Assembly: GCA_051658525.1 (NCBI GenBank)
Contig: JBOFMT010000042.1
Location: forward strand, 1-15,045
Length of the DNA stretch: 15,045 nt
Direction of reading: 5' to 3'
DNA from: JBOFMT01 sp051658525
Lineage (GTDB): Bacteria > Bacillota_I > Bacilli_A > Erysipelotrichales > Erysipelotrichaceae
Positions 14,445 through 15,045 of this stretch are shown here, piece by piece (the first letter of the stretch is position 1; every line of letters starts with the position of its first letter). The translations under genes and the position numbers were made by a program. The notes under the pieces were generated by a model, which ran no database searches, was not told the origin of the DNA, and was given only the letters and a program-made list of their open reading frames with translations.

Positions 14445-14854
14445 AAGTAGCGTTTGTATGTGTGCATAATTCTTGCCGTAGTCAGATGGCAGAAGCACTT
14501 GGAAAAAAATTAGCTAGTGATGTATTTGAAAGTTATAGTGCAGGAACAGAAACAAAACCACAAATCAATCAAGATGCGGTACGTATCATCCAATCACTTT
14601 ATGATATTGATATGAATGCCACACAGCATTCGAAAGTAATCGCTGATATTCCAAGTGTGGATATTGTTGTTACGATGGGGTGCAATGTTGATTGTCCTTG
14701 GCTTCCATGCTCACACCGTGAAGATTGGGGATTGGATGATCCAAGTGGAAAAACAGATGCGGCATTTGTAGAAACAGCAAAAACAATCGAAGCGAAGATT
14801 CTAGAATTGAAACAACGTATCCTTGATGGACGTATCGTACTAGAAACAAAATAA
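14438..14854 (+). CDS. arsC: Arsenate reductase (low-molecular-weight phosphatase type)
   Basis: A 138-residue cytoplasmic enzyme that reduces As(V) to As(III), which Acr3 then exports. The phosphatase loop CVHNSCRS (Cys8 to Arg14, Ser15) binds arsenate. The relay cysteines lie in MGCNVDCPWLPC at 82, 86 and 91; Cys82 with Cys86 or Cys91 would pass the disulfide to thioredoxin, as Cys82 and Cys89 do in the Staphylococcus enzyme. The general acid Asp is in WGLDDPSGK. The type is therefore thioredoxin-linked rather than glutaredoxin-linked (R773-like). It overlaps the acr3 stop and is followed at once by a thioredoxin-like gene whose ribosome binding site overlaps its stop codon. Confidence 0.96.
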   Translation: MLKVAFVCVHNSCRSQMAEALGKKLASDVFESYSAGTETKPQINQDAVRIIQSLYDIDMNATQHSKVIADIPSVDIVVTMGCNVDCPWLPCSHREDWGLDDPSGKTDAAFVETAKTIEAKILELKQRILDGRIVLETK

Positions 14855-14867
14855 GGAGGAAAGAAAG

Positions 14868-15045
14868 ATGAAACTATTTGGATTTGGGAAAAAAACAGAA
14901 AGTAAGCCTTGTTGTGAACCTGCAAAAGAGGAAACAAGTTGCTGTGGGGGAAAAACAGCTGAAATTATCGTATTGGGAGACTGCTGTAAAAAGAGTGGTG
15001 AGGCCTTTGCTCATACCAAACAAGCAGCGAGTGAATTGGGTCTTG
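14868..15045 (+). CDS. Cysteine-rich thioredoxin-like protein, N-terminal part only
   Basis: The first 59 residues are visible; the gene continues past the window. It starts MKLFGFGKKTESKPCC, and ATG 14868 follows AAGGAGG (14853-14859), which overlaps the arsC stop. A short Cys-rich tail (1-30) precedes a segment, EIIVLGDCCKKS to TKQAASELGL, that matches the opening strand, active loop and helix of small redox-active disulfide proteins (thioredoxin_3 / MTH895 type, usual pattern GxGCxxC). Here the loop reads DCCKKS, so Ser43 replaces the second active cysteine. Cysteines occur as three adjacent pairs: 15-16, 25-26 and 39-40. Last visible gene of the ars operon; a thiol partner of ArsC or an As(III) carrier are possibilities, neither shown. 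Confidence 0.7.
   Translation, partial: MKLFGFGKKTESKPCCEPAKEETSCCGGKTAEIIVLGDCCKKSGEAFAHTKQAASELGL

Noticed and set aside
1..15045. CRISPR array, insertion sequence, tRNA gene or prophage fragment
   Set aside because: No regularly spaced repeats, transposase-like frames, terminal inverted repeats or cloverleaf-like sequence were seen by eye.

Overview
This is a low-to-moderate G+C Bacillota (Firmicutes) chromosome segment. The evidence is the sepF-ylmH-divIVA-ileS order, two tRNA-responsive T-box leaders, the spoU/pheS/pheT neighbourhood, strong AGGAGG-type ribosome binding sites and consensus SigA-like promoters. An Erysipelotrichia-like lineage is a guess, not shown by the sequence.

Layout: (1) 1-167, the start of a leftward short-chain dehydrogenase cut by the window edge. 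(2) 296-4970, a rightward unit holding the divisome genes sepF, ylmH and divIVA. It reads into a complete T-box leader and the isoleucyl-tRNA synthetase gene ileS, and ends at a strong terminator. (3) 4970-10118, a SpoU-family RNA methyltransferase, an alpha/beta hydrolase overlapping it, then a promoter inside the end of the hydrolase gene, a second T-box leader with a Phe (TTC) specifier, and pheS-pheT, closed by a perfect hairpin terminator. (4) 10117-11980, an aldo/keto reductase (leftward) diverging from a LysR-type regulator (rightward). (5) 12014-15045, an arsenic resistance operon: promoter with an overlapping palindromic operator, arsR, an ArsP-like permease, acr3, arsC, and the start of a cysteine-rich thioredoxin-like protein cut by the window end.

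How the parts work together: the two aminoacyl-tRNA synthetase genes are probably each controlled by the charging state of their own tRNA. The ileS control sits inside a cell-division transcription unit. The ars operon encodes a metalloid-sensing repressor, two different membrane exporters, an arsenate reductase that makes the arsenite for export, and a possible thiol helper protein. Genes in it overlap or abut, which suggests translational coupling. Most of the window is well-known housekeeping content. The points most worth checking are the unusual pheS T-box expression platform, the paired-cysteine protein at the right edge, the two inverted repeats before arsR, and the shortened DivIVA N-terminus. 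No tRNA, rRNA, CRISPR array or insertion sequence was seen, and there is no gene-free stretch longer than 300 bases.
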